Source: an uncultured Solobacterium sp.
GTDB lineage: Bacteria > Bacillota_I > Bacilli_A > Erysipelotrichales > Erysipelotrichaceae
Length of the DNA: 25,792 nt
Reading direction: 5' to 3'
Assembly (NCBI GenBank): GCA_938041275.1
Contig: CALISH010000091.1
Coordinates: forward strand, 1 to 25,792
Positions within the stretch are counted from its first letter, which is position 1. The number at the start of each line of letters is the position of its first letter. Shown piece after piece: positions 1 to 6,938 of this stretch. The notes below the pieces were generated by a model. It did no database searches, was not told the DNA's origin, and was given only the letters and a program-made list of their open reading frames with translations. A program made the translations under genes and the position numbers.

Positions 1-1034
1 TAGTAAGAGCTCTTACCATACTTCTTAGCTTTATTAGGATCAGTAATACCATCTGGAGTTGGTTCAAAGAAGTCTTTTGCATCTAATTTATCTTTAGGTG
101 TAAGAGCATTAGAGATGCTTGTATCTTTCTGTAAAGAGGTTTTCTGCACGTCACTCATAGCCTCCAGTACAGGTACATAGGCTTCGTTAAAACTTTGCTC
201 CTGGATACTTTTGAGTCTCTCAGTTGCCTTGATATTGGCTACAATAGACTCGTTAAGTAATCCATTATAATAAGATAAGTTTATTTTAAAGTCATTAAAA
301 TTGACTTTATCACGAGAATCTTGGTTTTGATAAGCATTAATAAAGTTTTGGTCAAACTCTACAGATTCTTTAACCACATCTGTAGCCTGATTACTATTGT
401 ATAGTCTAGTAATAGCAGTAGCATATGGAATAATATATACGAACTCCTCACCATACTTCATTGCATTATAAGCAATATCTTGGAATTTCTTCGCTAATTT
501 ATACTTATGCTTAATAAGCTCTACGTTATTAACTATAGTCTTTTGGTTACTAACCATAGAGAAGTTTGTTTCTGCTAGTGTAATATAGTCTTTAGCGAAA
601 TGGTCAGCGGATAATACGTTGTCTAATAACGTACTTAATGCTGCATCTAACTTAGGCATATACTTACAAATCATATCGATTTCAGCATCATAGTCTTTAA
701 GATTCTTATTATTGAAGAATGCATTATATAAAGACCCACTAAGTTCCATATCATTACCAAAGATTTGGTTCATATCATCACTACTAGCTGTACCACCACG
801 TGAACGTAATAGTTTAGCATATAATGTAGATATATTATTTAACCCAGTTTTATAACTAGAGTCAGAGATGATACGTTCTACTGTATCAGATATATTTGCA
901 TCCGATGCATCTAATTCATCTTTAGCATCTGGTTGAGTCATATAAGCTCTTCGATACAAACCATTGAGCATATTTAGAATAGACTTAGATAAGTCACGTT
1001 GCTCAGCTGTATCTTTTTTAATATCATCAGCCAT
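1..1034 (-). CDS. Probable phage portal protein, N-terminal ~345 aa, truncated by the window edge
   Basis: An uninterrupted minus-strand frame runs from an ATG at 1034 to the left edge with no stop, so the gene continues outside the window. A strong AGGAGG lies just upstream; of two adjacent ATG codons (1037 and 1034) the second has the better spacing. The protein begins MADDIKKDTAEQRDLSK. Around residues 120-150 it has a segment (ICKYMPKLDAALSTLLDN) like the portal stretch in which a helix classifies ends as 'planned' paired helices, followed by YGEEFVYIIPY, resembling the clip/stem-side strand of T4-type portals. Portal proteins form the dodecameric ring through which DNA is packaged and ejected. 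The match is by pattern only. A different large virion protein remains possible. It lies downstream of the polymerase and a 192-aa gene on the same strand, with an 86-nt gap. Confidence 0.5.
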   Translation of the reverse strand, partial: MADDIKKDTAEQRDLSKSILNMLNGLYRRAYMTQPDAKDELDASDANISDTVERIISDSSYKTGLNNISTLYAKLLRSRGGTASSDDMNQIFGNDMELSGSLYNAFFNNKNLKDYDAEIDMICKYMPKLDAALSTLLDNVLSADHFAKDYITLAETNFSMVSNQKTIVNNVELIKHKYKLAKKFQDIAYNAMKYGEEFVYIIPYATAITRLYNSNQATDVVKESVEFDQNFINAYQNQDSRDKVNFNDFKINLSYYNGLLNESIVANIKATERLKSIQEQSFNEAYVPVLEAMSDVQKTSLQKDTSISNALTPKDKLDAKDFFEPTPDGITDPNKAKKYGKSSY

Positions 1035-1086
1035 CATTTACCTCCTTGAAAAAAGTAGCATATTAGTAGGATGTTTCAGCATTTAA

Positions 1087-1113
1087 AGGCTATGACCCAG
1101 AGAGCCATAGCCT
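1087..1113 (-). terminator. Hairpin between two minus-strand genes
   Basis: The arms AGGCTATG (1087-1094) and CATAGCCT (1106-1113) pair around an 11-nt loop, just downstream of the stop of the 192-aa gene. On the minus strand only a short TTTAAA follows, so it is a weak terminator, or a processing or attenuation hairpin ahead of the portal-like gene. Confidence 0.4.
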
Positions 1114-1123
1114 AAAATATATA

Positions 1124-1702
1124 CTAACACAATAATTTGAATACTTGGTCGATAATATAACCGTTACGTTTGAATAGTCTAAATACTAATAGTTTAAACT
1201 TAGATGTAGTCGGAATATCATATAAGTATAATTCCATCTTATCACCCTTAACTATAGGGAAGATACCACGAGAAATCATACATACATAATCTCTCTTCTT
1301 AGTTTCCACTACAAGCTTAATTGCACCATCACTGGCTTTAGCATCCAAGAAGTATTGGAACTTATCTACAAATCTTTCATTATTATATTGGACTTCTAAG
1401 TTCTTTGTATCCATATAACTCAAGATAGTATAATACTTATCTAGTACATCTTGACGACCAAACTCATAGTTATCATATAAGAATGTAAAATTCTCTTGTT
1501 TCATACAGTTCTTGAAATCAAGACAATTGATATTAGCATTACCCTCAATTGGTTTATTTGATGGTGGTGCTACAATTTGCATATAAGACATCCCTGGACC
1601 AAATCCAAGTAACACATTATCATTCTCACTATTAAAGATGCTATCACACTTTAGCATCTTTATAAGGTTATTATAGTAGTCTACATTATACTCTTTCGCC
1701 AT
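1124..1702 (-). CDS. Unknown 192-aa protein overlapping the DNA polymerase gene
   Basis: The start at 1702 has a good AAAGGAG site. The gene overlaps the end of the polymerase fragment by 17 nt in another frame, so the two are probably translationally coupled. No signal peptide or membrane segment is visible. The protein is a mixed alpha/beta sequence with a basic C-terminal stretch (FRLFKRNGYIIDQVFKLL). I do not recognise the family. Its position directly after a polymerase lacking its C-terminal half makes a missing polymerase part an obvious idea, but I see no motif B (Kx3NSxYG). The YMDTK at residues 96-100 only superficially resembles motif C. It may be a polymerase-associated protein or a head protein expressed with the portal. 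Confidence 0.75.
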   Translation of the reverse strand: MAKEYNVDYYNNLIKMLKCDSIFNSENDNVLLGFGPGMSYMQIVAPPSNKPIEGNANINCLDFKNCMKQENFTFLYDNYEFGRQDVLDKYYTILSYMDTKNLEVQYNNERFVDKFQYFLDAKASDGAIKLVVETKKRDYVCMISRGIFPIVKGDKMELYLYDIPTTSKFKLLVFRLFKRNGYIIDQVFKLLC

Positions 1703-3563
1703 CGTTTATTTCTCCTTTGGATAATTCTTTAGGTTTAAACATAGATTGTACTTCTGTATCAGAATGTCTAAACATATTTAAAGTTGTATATGTATCAGGT
1801 TCAACTTCCCCAAGTATACCATCAGTATAAGCCATGAATGGTTTCTTGGTTTGAATTCTTGGTGCATTCATTTTAATAGTATGAACCATCTCTTCAATAT
1901 TAGGCATATTAAGCCACTTATGACAGAATGTAATACTATCATCTGTGGCTATGTCTTCTATGAACTTAGCACCACTTAAAGCTTCATTATTAAACTTAAT
2001 CATACCAATCTGAGTTGGTGCTGATAGATTGAACTCACGAATAATACTAGGATATAGAGAACTAAAGTCAAAGTCTACTGAGTTATCAAATAATAACACT
2101 GGTTGGTCATTGATTCTAATCTTAGCAAAGTCACTAATAAGATTGGGGTCTGCTACGAATGCACCAGGGAACTTCTCTTTAGGTTTCTCTTTAAACTTAT
2201 TGATATTATTACCATGAACAAACCCATCATTGTAGTATATCTTAACACGTTGGTTATTAAGATATACAGTCTGTCTATGCGCTTTAGCATATCTAGTATT
2301 TGTATCAACTGTAGTATTGTATACATAGTCAATATCACCAGTTTCTTTTTCGATACATACCTGAACTATAACATCGACTACGTTATAAAAGATATATGTC
2401 TTAAAGTCTTTAAATGGTAACTCACCAATATCTCTAGTGATATGATGATAGTCTAACTTAGCTACACCAGCAATTTGTTGACCGATATCATTTAACTTAT
2501 TAGATTGATAAGCCGCTTGTCCTTTACGTCTAGAAGCAAACTGAATCATTTGGTCTAAGTATACAGTATATGAAGATATCTGTGCATAGTCACCACGTTC
2601 AGCTAATGCTTGACCAGCACGTTCATCTACATAGTAATAGCATTCTTTAGTATAGAAGTCTGGATTACAAATATAGTCAGATGCTTTCTCACCAAATTGG
2701 TCTTCTATACGAGCAATGATATATGGTAAGTCGAATGCCATGTTCCATGCTAACATGAAATCAGGTTTCTCTTCATTGACTCTATCAAATAAAGCATGTA
2801 ATAGCTCTTTCTCATCACTAAAAAATAATGGATGCCATTTCATGTTTTCTAAACCAAAGTGTTTAACCCTATCATTACCACCAACTGTAGAACGAATAAG
2901 ACTAAATAACTCTCCAGCCAATCCACCATCTCTACATTGTAATTCAAACTCTTCTACAAGCACATTACGTGGATCTCTGAGAATATATGTATAAATATTA
3001 TTACCAAAGATATAAGTTACTGCAGATACTGGTGCTTCACCTGGTTCTGGAAAATCACCAGCAATCTCTGAGATATCAACTTCAATATCAAAATATGCTT
3101 TAGTCGGTGGGACTCTGATTTCATTAGAGAATCTCCGGCTAAACCAAAATCTATAATGGTCAGATAATTCCATATCAGATAAGAATACTGTATTGCAAGT
3201 ATGTAACTTAGTATTAGCACCAAAGTCTCTAGACTTGATATTATTATAGAAGTATTCTATATTGCCTGTATTCTCTGCGATAGATTTAAGAAGCTCACCA
3301 TTATTACACTTAACTGGTATAACCTTATCTCGTTCAATGTAATCATAATGATGAGTGATTGATTGTGGGTCTTTAGCCACAAAATATATGTATTCTGGAT
3401 TCTCTATCTCACATCTAACTTTCTCACCAGTAGTATTATCTCTGGCAACCATAACTATATATGGGGATGTCCATCCAGCTTTATCTTTCTTGGATTTTAT
3501 ATAGAATGAGTTCAGTAACGTTAAGTCTGACCCATCAAAATATTGGTCGTATATATGAAGCAT
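1686..3563 (-). CDS. Family B DNA polymerase, N-terminal fragment (exonuclease domain and palm motif A)
   Basis: This 625-aa protein has the full set of family B proofreading motifs: Exo I AYFDIEVD (D159, E161), Exo II LAWNMAFDLPYI (N274, F277, D278) and Exo III YNVVD (Y393, D397). Polymerase motif A, DFDFSSLYPSII, follows at about residues 497-508. Only about 115 residues follow motif A before the stop. Motif B (fingers) and motif C (YxDTDS, the second catalytic aspartate) are absent, as is the thumb. Full-length relatives are roughly 800-900 aa or more. The C-terminal half must be encoded elsewhere, or the gene is broken. The start at 3563 has AATAGGAGG eight nt upstream. The gene is preceded by a promoter at about 3911-3925 and a folded leader, and overlaps the next gene by 17 nt. 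Replicative role inferred from the family. Confidence 0.93.
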   Translation of the reverse strand: MLHIYDQYFDGSDLTLLNSFYIKSKKDKAGWTSPYIVMVARDNTTGEKVRCEIENPEYIYFVAKDPQSITHHYDYIERDKVIPVKCNNGELLKSIAENTGNIEYFYNNIKSRDFGANTKLHTCNTVFLSDMELSDHYRFWFSRRFSNEIRVPPTKAYFDIEVDISEIAGDFPEPGEAPVSAVTYIFGNNIYTYILRDPRNVLVEEFELQCRDGGLAGELFSLIRSTVGGNDRVKHFGLENMKWHPLFFSDEKELLHALFDRVNEEKPDFMLAWNMAFDLPYIIARIEDQFGEKASDYICNPDFYTKECYYYVDERAGQALAERGDYAQISSYTVYLDQMIQFASRRKGQAAYQSNKLNDIGQQIAGVAKLDYHHITRDIGELPFKDFKTYIFYNVVDVIVQVCIEKETGDIDYVYNTTVDTNTRYAKAHRQTVYLNNQRVKIYYNDGFVHGNNINKFKEKPKEKFPGAFVADPNLISDFAKIRINDQPVLLFDNSVDFDFSSLYPSIIREFNLSAPTQIGMIKFNNEALSGAKFIEDIATDDSITFCHKWLNMPNIEEMVHTIKMNAPRIQTKKPFMAYTDGILGEVEPDTYTTLNMFRHSDTEVQSMFKPKELSKGEINDGERV

Positions 3564-3911
3564 GATTGTTTCCTCCTATTAATGGTATGTGGTCGGAGTT
3601 GTAAAAACTTACTATTCCAATTGAAATCAAGCTAAATAGGCAAAAAATAAATAAGGGGTGGCAAGACACCGAAAGGGAGTGTCTTGCCGAAGTTCAATGT
3701 GATACTGTGGTAGTAGGGTGATTTATATTATATTTATTATATAGGGATTTATAGGCAGGTGTATATAAAATGTATTTCCGTTCATATTCAATGGTTATAT
3801 TATTTATTTAAAGGAGATACCCAAAGGGAGAGTTGGGTAAAATATACACCTGCAGGATTTATTGTTTTGTGTTTTTTGTGTGTTAAGAATATAACTACCA
3901 CAGTATCACCA
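3564..3911 (-). ncRNA. Structured 5' leader of the polymerase mRNA (348-nt gene-free region)
   Basis: No credible ORF is present on either strand. Two long perfect inverted repeats are nested: outer 15-bp arms at 3699-3713 and 3895-3909 (GTGATACTGTGGTAG and its complement), inner 12-bp arms at 3753-3764 and 3842-3853 (GCAGGTGTATAT and its complement). Inside these is a small hairpin, TACCCAA/TTGGGTA, near 3818-3839. A separate 10-bp hairpin, GGCAAGACAC/GTGTCTTGCC (3660-3669 and 3679-3688), lies outside, between the structure and the ribosome-binding site. The promoter at 3911-3916 would start RNA almost at the outer arm, so the 5' end of the polymerase mRNA would be base-paired to a site about 200 nt downstream. 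The strand is assigned from that promoter. A plus-strand RNA is not excluded. Confidence 0.55.
3660..3688 (-). terminator. Strong hairpin in the polymerase leader, possible attenuator
   Basis: The 10-bp perfect stem GGCAAGACAC/GTGTCTTGCC has a 9-nt loop and is followed on the minus strand by ACCCCTTATTTATTTTTT. It could act as an attenuator ahead of the polymerase gene, although the T-run starts late for a classical terminator. Alternatively it could be a protein-binding operator hairpin, as known for T4 DNA polymerase autoregulation. Confidence 0.4.
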
Positions 3912-3926
3912 TTATAGTATATAACT
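3909..3926 (-). promoter_or_regulatory. Promoter for the DNA polymerase gene
   Basis: On the minus strand the sequence reads GTTATATACTATAATGG, with TATAAT at 3916-3911. The same TATACTATAAT core occurs upstream of several other short transcription units in the window. It overlaps the last codons of the neighbouring 140-aa gene. Confidence 0.65.
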
Positions 3927-4334
3927 GAAATTATCTTTAGTTATCGTTTTAGCATGCTCATTTAATAGTAGATATAATTCTCTAGTTATAATTCTATATC
4001 CAGGTCCACTACCGTATAGATATTTGATGGCTTTACCGCCATCAAATACAAAATCCTTTAATGCTTCATTAATAGTAGGGTCACTTAAGAAGTCATCTAT
4101 TGGTATACAGTTACTATATGCCGTATACTTCATATAGTGTTTAAAGAATGATATAATCTCTTTACCATCTTTATCAGTTATTACAAAAGAAGCTTGTTCT
4201 CTTTCTTTATTTACGTCAATAGAAAGATAGAAGTTTTTAAATTCAAAGACAATATCATTAGGATTATATTTTATATTCTTTAGAATGGTTACAATAAATT
4301 TCTTGTTTATATCATAGATTAGTTGACTTTTCAT
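3912..4334 (-). CDS. Unknown 140-aa protein
   Basis: The start at 4334 has AGGAGG eight nt upstream. The sequence begins MKSQLIYDINKKFIVTILKN and looks like a small soluble beta-strand-rich domain (two hydrophobic strands around residues 28-52) followed by helices. There is no signal peptide or membrane helix and no recognised motif. Its stop codon overlaps the promoter of the downstream polymerase unit. Its own promoter must lie in the 86-nt gap shared with the divergent AT-hook gene, where I cannot identify one. General build (strand-rich N-terminal half, helical C-terminal half) resembles the unknown proteins at the right end of the window, but I cannot show homology by eye. Confidence 0.75.
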   Translation of the reverse strand: MKSQLIYDINKKFIVTILKNIKYNPNDIVFEFKNFYLSIDVNKEREQASFVITDKDGKEIISFFKHYMKYTAYSNCIPIDDFLSDPTINEALKDFVFDGGKAIKYLYGSGPGYRIITRELYLLLNEHAKTITKDNFSYIL

Positions 4335-4420
4335 AGATATTTCCTCCTGTTTAGTTATTACGAAGTTAACGTCTATATAAAAACCAATATGAAGCCTTAT
4401 AAGGAAAGGAAATAAAAAAT

Positions 4421-5449
4421 ATGGAAAGCATGTTTACTACTGCAACTGATACGGAGAATAAAGAACTTAAAGTTGAGATTACTCCGCCTAAGAAAAAATT
4501 ATTTGGTGGTATGAGAGATAATAATAGTATTAAATTAGATGAGCCACCTAAAGAGTTAGTTGTTCCAACTAAACGACGTGGTCGTCCACGTAAGGTTAAA
4601 CCTTTGAATGGTGAAGATGGTGAAGTTAGACAAGAAAAAGCAGCCATCTTAACTACTAATGTACCTATTGCTGAGATGTATGATGAAACTAATGATATGC
4701 TTAGAGAAACAGTATCTCAGTTAGGTGTATTACAAGATGAACTTAAGACAGAGTTCAATCAATTACGTATGTCATCTCGTCTTAAGGGTAAATACCAATA
4801 TATGACTGATATGGCTAGTGTAATCTCCACTATCACTAGTACTAAGTTAAGTGCTATTAAAGCTATCAATGATAATATCACTACAGCAGCTAAATTGGAA
4901 TTGTCCCGTGTTAAAGATCTTAAGATTGATGCCGGTGATGATAATGCTGCTATCATGGGATTATACAAAAACTTATTGGATGCTCCAAGACAACAATTGG
5001 AATCCACTGGTTTTGTTCCACCACAAGCTATCCAAGGTATGGACTTCCCATCCTTTATTGCTCAACGTGCACAAAGCTTTGATTTGATTCCTCCATCTGA
5101 TAGAACTCAATTATCCCCATCTCAAGAGTTTACTCCAGAGCAAAATCGTATGATTATGGAATCTAATCCTAATACTAAAGTCGTTGTAGTATACGATAGA
5201 CGTACAGATGCTAAGTACTTTAAGATGATGAACTTAGCTACAAAACAATATGTAGAAAACGTAAGTTTACCAGATGACTTCTTACTTGAAGCTATGCGTA
5301 TTAACTTCGCTACTGGTACAGCTAGAAACTCTAATACTAATATGGACTTTCCATTAGTAGTTATCGGTAATGATGGTCGTATAGAAGAAGCACCATTAAT
5401 CTCTCAAGCTAGAAACGGTAGTTCCGCATCATTCGACGATGGATTCTAA
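4421..5449 (+). CDS. AT-hook-containing protein of unknown function
   Basis: This 342-aa protein has a basic, disordered-looking N-terminal region with a canonical AT-hook core, TKRRGRPRKVK, at about residues 50-60. A helical, probably coiled-coil section (about residues 80-180, rich in Leu, Glu and Lys) and a more globular C-terminal part follow. It ends in a polar tail, SSASFDDGF. AT-hooks bind the minor groove of AT-rich DNA, which fits this AT-rich genome. A role in DNA binding or nucleoid organisation is inference, and a virion-internal DNA-binding protein is equally possible. The start is preceded by AAGGAAAGGAAAT. A terminator hairpin follows, making this a single-gene unit. Confidence 0.85.
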   Translation: MESMFTTATDTENKELKVEITPPKKKLFGGMRDNNSIKLDEPPKELVVPTKRRGRPRKVKPLNGEDGEVRQEKAAILTTNVPIAEMYDETNDMLRETVSQLGVLQDELKTEFNQLRMSSRLKGKYQYMTDMASVISTITSTKLSAIKAINDNITTAAKLELSRVKDLKIDAGDDNAAIMGLYKNLLDAPRQQLESTGFVPPQAIQGMDFPSFIAQRAQSFDLIPPSDRTQLSPSQEFTPEQNRMIMESNPNTKVVVVYDRRTDAKYFKMMNLATKQYVENVSLPDDFLLEAMRINFATGTARNSNTNMDFPLVVIGNDGRIEEAPLISQARNGSSASFDDGF

Positions 5450-5505
5450 AAAAAATAAAATAAGATAAGGGATACAGGTATTAAGCCCTGTATCCCATCT
5501 TTTTA
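5450..5505. terminator. Bidirectional intrinsic terminator
   Basis: The perfect 10-bp stem GGGATACAGG (5469-5478) / CCTGTATCCC (5487-5496) is followed by TCTTTTT on the plus strand. On the minus strand it is followed by an A/T-rich run that reads as T's. It separates the convergent AT-hook and small membrane protein genes. Confidence 0.85.
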
Positions 5506-5790
5506 CTTTTGATGCAACTCTGGGTCGTTGCGATACGCAACGTACATCGTAGCAACAAATGGGGTAAGTATCCCCATAAAAATGTACATGCCAATTACTT
5601 CTAATTGGGTAATTGTCATGTAATTTTCTGCGGTTTCCCGCAAGGCTGCTGGAGCTGAAGCTGGGAGAATTTCCCAGTTCCACCAATCTACTCCTAGTAT
5701 GTATACTAGTTTGGTTGTAATAACAACCCCTAGCACTACTAAAGCCGCAAAAGTAATGTCAAGGTAATACTTCTTTAATACGTTAATCAT
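5503..5790 (-). CDS. Small membrane protein with two transmembrane helices
   Basis: The ATG at 5790, preceded by CAGGAGGATATTACC, gives 95 aa. A longer reading from 5829 would place the ribosome-binding site inside the ORF, so it was rejected. Two hydrophobic helices are seen at about residues 11-32 and 64-86, joined by a Trp-containing, mildly acidic loop, with a charged tail (YRNDPELHQK). The size and topology fit a holin or another small phage membrane protein, but no family is recognised and no endolysin lies nearby. It has its own promoter. Its roughly 90-nt upstream region is nearly identical to that of the 205-aa gene starting at 24050. Confidence 0.8.
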   Translation of the reverse strand: MINVLKKYYLDITFAALVVLGVVITTKLVYILGVDWWNWEILPASAPAALRETAENYMTITQLEVIGMYIFMGILTPFVATMYVAYRNDPELHQK

Positions 5791-5837
5791 GGTAATATCC
5801 TCCTGTATAATAATAAATATATTAACCATTGTATTAC

Positions 5838-5870
5838 CACTATATTATACAACTGAAAATACTAAGTTTT
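5838..5870 (-). promoter_or_regulatory. Promoter of the small membrane protein gene
   Basis: On the minus strand the region reads GTAAAAC, then TTGTATAATATAGTGG, closely matching the promoter at 23965-24001. The -10 is either TATAGT (5844-5839) or TATAAT (5849-5844). Confidence 0.6.
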
Positions 5871-5900
5871 ACGATTTACTAAATCACTAACAAATAAGTA

Positions 5901-5953
5901 TAAAAAAAAAATAATACATGGGTAAGAATGTTCTGTATCCTTACCCATGTATA
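5901..5953 (-). terminator. Terminator of cassette A
   Basis: The 12-bp perfect stem ATACATGGGTAA (5914-5925) / TTACCCATGTAT (5941-5952) is followed on the minus strand by TATTTTTTTTT. The same stem sequence ends cassettes B and C. Confidence 0.88.
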
Positions 5954-5961
5954 TTAAATAA

Positions 5962-6168
5962 CTATAACTGATCTTCAGTTATAGCTATTTTGATTCCTGC
6001 AGCTATGAGGAATCGGTAAGCCTTAATAGCTAGGCTACGTGGTACATTATTTATACCCTCGTAACGGTCAGCCACAAGACTCATAGCAGTACGGATCTGC
6101 CAATCTAAGTTGGTAGATCTTTCCGCTAGGTGATTAGCGTAGTTACCTACGCAACCACTTTGGACCAT
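5962..6168 (-). CDS. Small unknown protein, cassette A (paralogue of cassette C)
   Basis: The 68-aa protein starts at 6168 with GGAGGTGAGTCCCT directly upstream. By eye it shares about 47 of 68 residues with the protein at 6732-6938, including the starts QSGCVGNYAN and LAERS, the DWQI segment, and AIKAYRFL near the C-terminus. A single Cys is present at position 6. It looks like a compact helical protein without a membrane segment. Each copy has its own promoter, structured leader and terminator. No family is recognised. Small, individually controlled phage proteins often target host functions, but that is only inference here. Confidence 0.8.
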   Translation of the reverse strand: MVQSGCVGNYANHLAERSTNLDWQIRTAMSLVADRYEGINNVPRSLAIKAYRFLIAAGIKIAITEDQL

Positions 6169-6190
6169 AGGGACTCACCTCCTTATGACC

Positions 6191-6260
6191 TGTAGGATAT
6201 ACTCCTACAAGTGTATGGTTATATTTAGATACAGTTATTGTGAGTAGCTGTATCTACCAT
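6191..6260 (-). ncRNA. Structured leader, copy A
   Basis: On the minus strand an outer pairing GTGTATGGT/ACCATACAC (arms near 6256-6263 and 6211-6219) encloses an inner stem, AGATACAG/CTGTATCT (about 6245-6256 and 6226-6237). A second hairpin, TGTAGGA/TCCTACA (6203-6209 and 6191-6197), follows just before the ribosome-binding site. The inner stem carries one A-C mismatch relative to copies B and C. Confidence 0.7.
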
Positions 6261-6265
6261 ACACA

Positions 6266-6295
6266 TTTATAGTATGCAATTGTAAATTAGTTTAC
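6266..6295 (-). promoter_or_regulatory. Promoter of cassette A
   Basis: On the minus strand GTAAAC (6295-6290), an 18-nt spacer and TATAAA (6271-6266) lie in the order and spacing found in cassettes B and C. Confidence 0.6.
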
Positions 6296-6300
6296 TTTAT

Positions 6301-6346
6301 AAAAAAAATAATACATGGGTAAAGAAGAGTATCTTTACCCATGTAT
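6301..6346 (-). terminator. Terminator of cassette B
   Basis: The perfect 15-bp stem ATACATGGGTAAAGA (6311-6325) / TCTTTACCCATGTAT (6332-6346) is followed by TATTTTTTTT on the minus strand. Confidence 0.88.
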
Positions 6347-6354
6347 ACCACTAC

Positions 6355-6543
6355 CTATACCCCGTATTTGTGGTATAGACGCATTCTCCATGGCGGTACC
6401 ATGTGAACAATTAGTGTATCTTTATCTGGTAATCTTTCGCCAGACTCAGTACCAACTGGAATGCTTTCAGAAGCTAGCCGTCTAGCTTCTAGCTCAGGAT
6501 TCTGAGCACAGATAGCGAGAATAGATTCTCGTTCTCTAGTCAT
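6355..6543 (-). CDS. Small unknown protein, cassette B (unrelated to A and C)
   Basis: The ATG at 6543 (GGAGGTGACTCCT upstream) gives 62 aa. A longer reading from 6573 would start inside the leader and swallow the ribosome-binding site, so it was rejected. The sequence is charged, with no membrane segment: MTRERESILAICAQNP at the start, an Arg/Glu-rich middle, and a basic aromatic end, VPPWRMRLYHKYGV. It shows no similarity to the proteins of the flanking cassettes, although promoter, leader and terminator are shared with both. It is a different ORF in the same regulatory shell. No family recognised. Confidence 0.75.
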   Translation of the reverse strand: MTRERESILAICAQNPELEARRLASESIPVGTESGERLPDKDTLIVHMVPPWRMRLYHKYGV

Positions 6544-6564
6544 AGGAGTCACCTCCTTTCGGCC

Positions 6565-6637
6565 TGTAGACATATGTCTACAAGTGTATGGGTAAATTTA
6601 GATACAGCTAGTGTCATTAGCTGTATCTACCATACAC
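6565..6637 (-). ncRNA. Structured leader, copy B
   Basis: The outer pairing uses GTGTATGG and CCATACAC (near 6630-6637 and 6584-6591). The inner 12-bp perfect stem has arms at 6599-6610 and 6618-6629 (TAGATACAGCTA / TAGCTGTATCTA). The second hairpin is the perfect palindrome TGTAGACATATGTCTACA (6565-6582), next to the ribosome-binding site. Confidence 0.72.
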
Positions 6638-6638
6638 A

Positions 6639-6668
6639 TTAATAGTATATAACTACAATTTAGTTTAC
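6639..6668 (-). promoter_or_regulatory. Promoter of cassette B
   Basis: Minus-strand GTAAAC (6668-6663) and TATTAA (6644-6639) are separated by 18 nt, as in the neighbouring cassettes. Confidence 0.58.
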
Positions 6669-6675
6669 TATATAA

Positions 6676-6721
6676 AAAAAAAATAATACATGGGTAGATG
6701 AGTGAACGCCTACCCATATAT
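6676..6721 (-). terminator. Terminator of cassette C
   Basis: The stem arms are 6686-6697 and 6710-6721 (ATACATGGGTAG against CTACCCATATAT). The single difference is a G-U wobble in the minus-strand RNA. A long T-run follows on that strand. Confidence 0.85.
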
Positions 6722-6731
6722 ATATTATTAC

Positions 6732-6938
6732 CTATAAGTGATTTTCAGTTATAGGTAATTTGATTCCTTCTGACTTGAGGAATCTGTAAGCCTTAATAGC
6801 TTCATGATGCGTTACATCATTAATATCGAAGTAACGATCAATCACTAGGCTTATAGCAGTTATAATCTGCCAATCTTTATTGGCAGATCTTTCTGCTAAT
6901 TGATTAGCGTAGTTACCTACGCAACCGCTTTGCATCAT
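6732..6938 (-). CDS. Small unknown protein, cassette C (paralogue of cassette A)
   Basis: The start at 6938 follows GGAGGTGATCCCT. A GTG at 6947 overlaps the ribosome-binding site and was rejected. The 68-aa protein is about two-thirds identical to the cassette A product with no gaps. Conserved blocks are at both ends and the middle is variable, suggesting a duplicated gene still under selection. No membrane segment or known motif is visible. Like A and B it is the only gene in its transcript. Confidence 0.8.
   Translation of the reverse strand: MMQSGCVGNYANQLAERSANKDWQIITAISLVIDRYFDINDVTHHEAIKAYRFLKSEGIKLPITENHL

Noticed and set aside
1403..1417. YMDTK in the 192-aa protein as the missing polymerase motif C
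   Set aside because: Only the isolated Y-x-D-T matches, there is no second aspartate and no motif B before it, and the following sequence is unlike a polymerase thumb.
2103..2420. Plus-strand 105-aa frame inside the polymerase gene
   Set aside because: It is antisense to the conserved palm and exonuclease coding region, without a ribosome-binding site.
3564..3911. Group I intron or tRNA in the polymerase leader
   Set aside because: I see no conserved intron core elements and no tRNA T-loop or acceptor pairing, and the region lies before the start codon rather than inside a gene.
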